A stretch of DNA of 33,036 bases from GWB1-39-12 sp964435575 (lineage in GTDB: Bacteria > Patescibacteriota > Microgenomatia > UBA8517): the NCBI GenBank assembly GCA_964435575.1, contig CAYSZS010000014.1:1-33036 (forward strand). Reading direction: 5' to 3'. Of this stretch, positions 31,548-33,036 are shown piece by piece (position 1 is the stretch's first letter; the number at the start of each line of letters is the position of its first letter). The translations under genes were made by a program, and so were the position numbers. The notes below the pieces were generated by a model that had not been told where the DNA came from, ran no database searches, and saw only the letters and a list, made by a program, of their open reading frames with translations.

Positions 31548-32639
31548 ATGCAAAAATATAGGATTCCTCTTTTCTATCCTTATATTCCGAGAGGTGTCAA
31601 AGAGGCGGTGAAACGTACGTTAAACACCCGCTGGATTGGCCAAGGCCCACAAGTTACGGCGTTTGAAAGATTATGGGAAAAAAAGATCTCTTCTCCCAAT
31701 AAAGCCGTAGCTGTTGGTTCGTGTACCGATGCCCTGCACTTAGCCTACATTCTAGCTGGAATTGGCCAGGGCGATGAGGTTATTACTCCCATATTCACCT
31801 TTCCAGCAACTAACATTCCTCTTTTGTATCAAAAAGCCAAAATAGTTTTTGCGGATGTTAAGAAAGATTCTCTAAATATTGACCCTCAAGACATCACCCG
31901 AAAAATCACCTCTAAAACTCGCGCCATTGTGGTCGTCCACTATGGGGGTGTACCTTGCGACATGGATGAGATTCAGTTGCTGGCCCACAAGCACAATCTT
32001 CCTGTCATTGAAGACGCGGCCTATGCGACTGGCGTCGCATACAAAGGTCAAAAGATTGGAAGTATAAGTGACTTTACCTGCTTTAGCTTTCAGGCGGTAA
32101 AACTTTTGAACACGGCAACCGGAGGCATACTGACAATTAAAGAATCCAGCCTGGTTGATCGGGCTAAAAGATTAAGGTGGTTTGGTGCTGAAAAATCTGA
32201 TTCTTACGACAGATGGGCTAAGGGAATTCCCGAAATCGGCTATCGCTATCAGACAACCGATATTGCAGCAGCCATGGGCATAGCCGCCTTAAAAACGTTG
32301 GATAAGACTATAAAACATTACCAAGATCTCGCAGATACTTACAGGGAAGGTCTGGCAGATATACCCGGGGTAACCTATATCGGCGGTCTTTCGCTTTGCA
32401 TTATCTTGACTGGAAAGAGAGATAAATTAAGACAATCATTGACCAAGTATGGAATTGAAAACAGCGTGTTAGATTGTCGAAATGACCGCTTTGCCATCTT
32501 TGGTGGCCGAGTTAAAAACTGTCTGAATATGGATGAGCTGGAAAATAAATATTTAATGTTGCCCACCCACCATTTCTTGCGTAAAAAAGATGTTGAATTT
32601 ATCTGCCAGGTCATTAGAAAGGCGGTCGGGAAAATATGA
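31548..32639 (+). CDS. DegT/DnrJ/EryC1/StrS-family PLP aminotransferase
   Basis: A 363-aa fold-type I PLP enzyme of normal length. RWIGQGPQVTAFE at 28-40, GSCTDALHLAY at 57-67 (cofactor phosphate binding), GDEVITPIFTFPAT at 75-88, VIEDAAYATGVAYKG at 153-167 with Asp156 for the PLP nitrogen, and SFQAVKLLNTATGG at 180-193 with Lys185 as the Schiff-base lysine define it. The family mostly transfers an amino group to a nucleotide-linked keto sugar, giving aminodeoxy sugars for surface glycans. DegT proteins of this type are typically found in glycan loci, as here. The usual His/Asn of the SFxxxK motif is changed to Gln-Ala. It overlaps the next gene by ATGA. A TACAAT at 31512 could be its -10. 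Confidence 0.85.
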   Translation: MQKYRIPLFYPYIPRGVKEAVKRTLNTRWIGQGPQVTAFERLWEKKISSPNKAVAVGSCTDALHLAYILAGIGQGDEVITPIFTFPATNIPLLYQKAKIVFADVKKDSLNIDPQDITRKITSKTRAIVVVHYGGVPCDMDEIQLLAHKHNLPVIEDAAYATGVAYKGQKIGSISDFTCFSFQAVKLLNTATGGILTIKESSLVDRAKRLRWFGAEKSDSYDRWAKGIPEIGYRYQTTDIAAAMGIAALKTLDKTIKHYQDLADTYREGLADIPGVTYIGGLSLCIILTGKRDKLRQSLTKYGIENSVLDCRNDRFAIFGGRVKNCLNMDELENKYLMLPTHHFLRKKDVEFICQVIRKAVGKI

Positions 32640-33036
32640 AGATTAATCATGTCGGCTGGGTCACTAACGACCTACAGAAGTTCGAAAGCTTCTGGGTCAA
32701 GACGTTGGGGTTTAAGAAGATCTGGGAGTCGCACCTGACTTCCGAAATGACTCTAGCTTTGTTCGCAATTGGCGGTGGTGCTAGATGTTTGCGCTATCAA
32801 AAGGATCAAATAATTGTCGAGTGTCATGTTTTTGACACACCAGTTGCTAAGAATAAACTGCCTTTTCAGAGATTTGGATTAAACCACATTTGTCTTTGGG
32901 TTAGGAACCGTCAGGAATTCCTCAAAAAGCATAGCTTTCAAACTCACATTTACCATAATCCCAAAGGCTGGGATAACATTTTTATCCGTGATTTTGAAGG
33001 TAACTGGATCGAACTTAAAGAAACTTTTAAAAAGGA
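32636..33036 (+). CDS. VOC/glyoxalase-fold protein (partial, cut by window end)
   Basis: At least 133 residues are encoded before the window ends. INHVGWVTNDLQKFESFWVKTLGFKKIWES is the first beta-alpha-beta-beta-beta module of the vicinal-oxygen-chelate fold, with His5 as a potential metal ligand. NHICLWVRN (His near residue 84) and FIRDFEGNWIELKE (Glu near 128) supply the second half's ligands. VOC enzymes include isomerases, epimerases, lyases and dioxygenases acting on diverse small molecules. Translational coupling to the aminotransferase (ATGA) suggests a role in the same sugar pathway, such as epimerisation, but no specific activity can be assigned. Confidence 0.7.
   Translation, partial: MKINHVGWVTNDLQKFESFWVKTLGFKKIWESHLTSEMTLALFAIGGGARCLRYQKDQIIVECHVFDTPVAKNKLPFQRFGLNHICLWVRNRQEFLKKHSFQTHIYHNPKGWDNIFIRDFEGNWIELKETFKK

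Noticed and set aside
1..33036. CRISPR arrays, tRNA or rRNA genes, and TGA recoding.
   Set aside because: No regularly spaced repeats or tRNA-like cloverleaf were noticed, and TGA ends several well-supported genes (for example at 16480, 25088 and 32639) without in-frame TGA inside conserved domains.

Overview
The window reads as a piece of a metagenome-assembled genome from an uncultured Candidate Phyla Radiation (Patescibacteria) bacterium, most likely of the Microgenomates (OP11) type. That assignment is inference. It rests on the gene repertoire: giant LamG surface proteins, an O-antigen-ligase/TPR membrane protein, dense tandem glycosyltransferase and methyltransferase genes, four-helix-bundle proteins, and few Shine-Dalgarno sequences. 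TGA is used as a normal stop, which argues against the recoded Gracilibacteria/SR1 lineages. No rRNA, tRNA or CRISPR array was seen. A run of 100 Ns flanked by an exact 55-bp duplication is a scaffolding artefact.

Layout. (1) 1-5237: tail of one LamG protein, a four-helix-bundle protein and a second LamG protein with six repeats; a short DNA motif is strikingly clustered over the first kilobase. (2) 5460-7562: an O-antigen-ligase-like polytopic protein with TPRs. (3) 7563-9916: a possibly structured leader, then four small genes resembling phage virion-associated proteins, the first fused to a membrane anchor; one gene carries an in-frame 75-bp repeat insertion with an 8-bp target duplication. 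(4) 9902-11310, minus strand: gmhA-like isomerase and hddA-like kinase, two early steps towards GDP-D-glycero-alpha-D-manno-heptose. (5) 11357-25609, plus strand: a long run of glycosyltransferases and SAM methyltransferases, many with overlapping ends. (6) 25599-26719: a nitroreductase and a BrnT/BrnA toxin-antitoxin pair. (7) 26775-29486: two more glycosyltransferases, the second bifunctional. (8) 29487-31082: 1.6 kb of very AT-rich DNA with no gene. (9) 31135-33036: an HspR-like regulator with a HAIR-like operator, a DegT/DnrJ aminotransferase and a VOC-fold protein cut by the window end.

How it may work together: regions 4, 5, 7 and 9 look like a cell-surface glycan locus. The heptose enzymes and the sugar aminotransferase would supply unusual sugars, about ten glycosyltransferase domains would assemble them and about nine methyltransferase domains would decorate them. 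The ligase-like protein could transfer the product to an acceptor, with the LamG proteins as candidate surface partners. The most distinctive feature is a six-member paralogous family of glycosyltransferases with a DxH motif (Asp-x-His-Cys), resembling the metal-binding motif of polypeptide GalNAc-transferases. Members of this family are interleaved with, and once fused to, methyltransferases. Several operon heads have a -10 hexamer 8-9 nt before the ATG, suggesting leaderless mRNAs.
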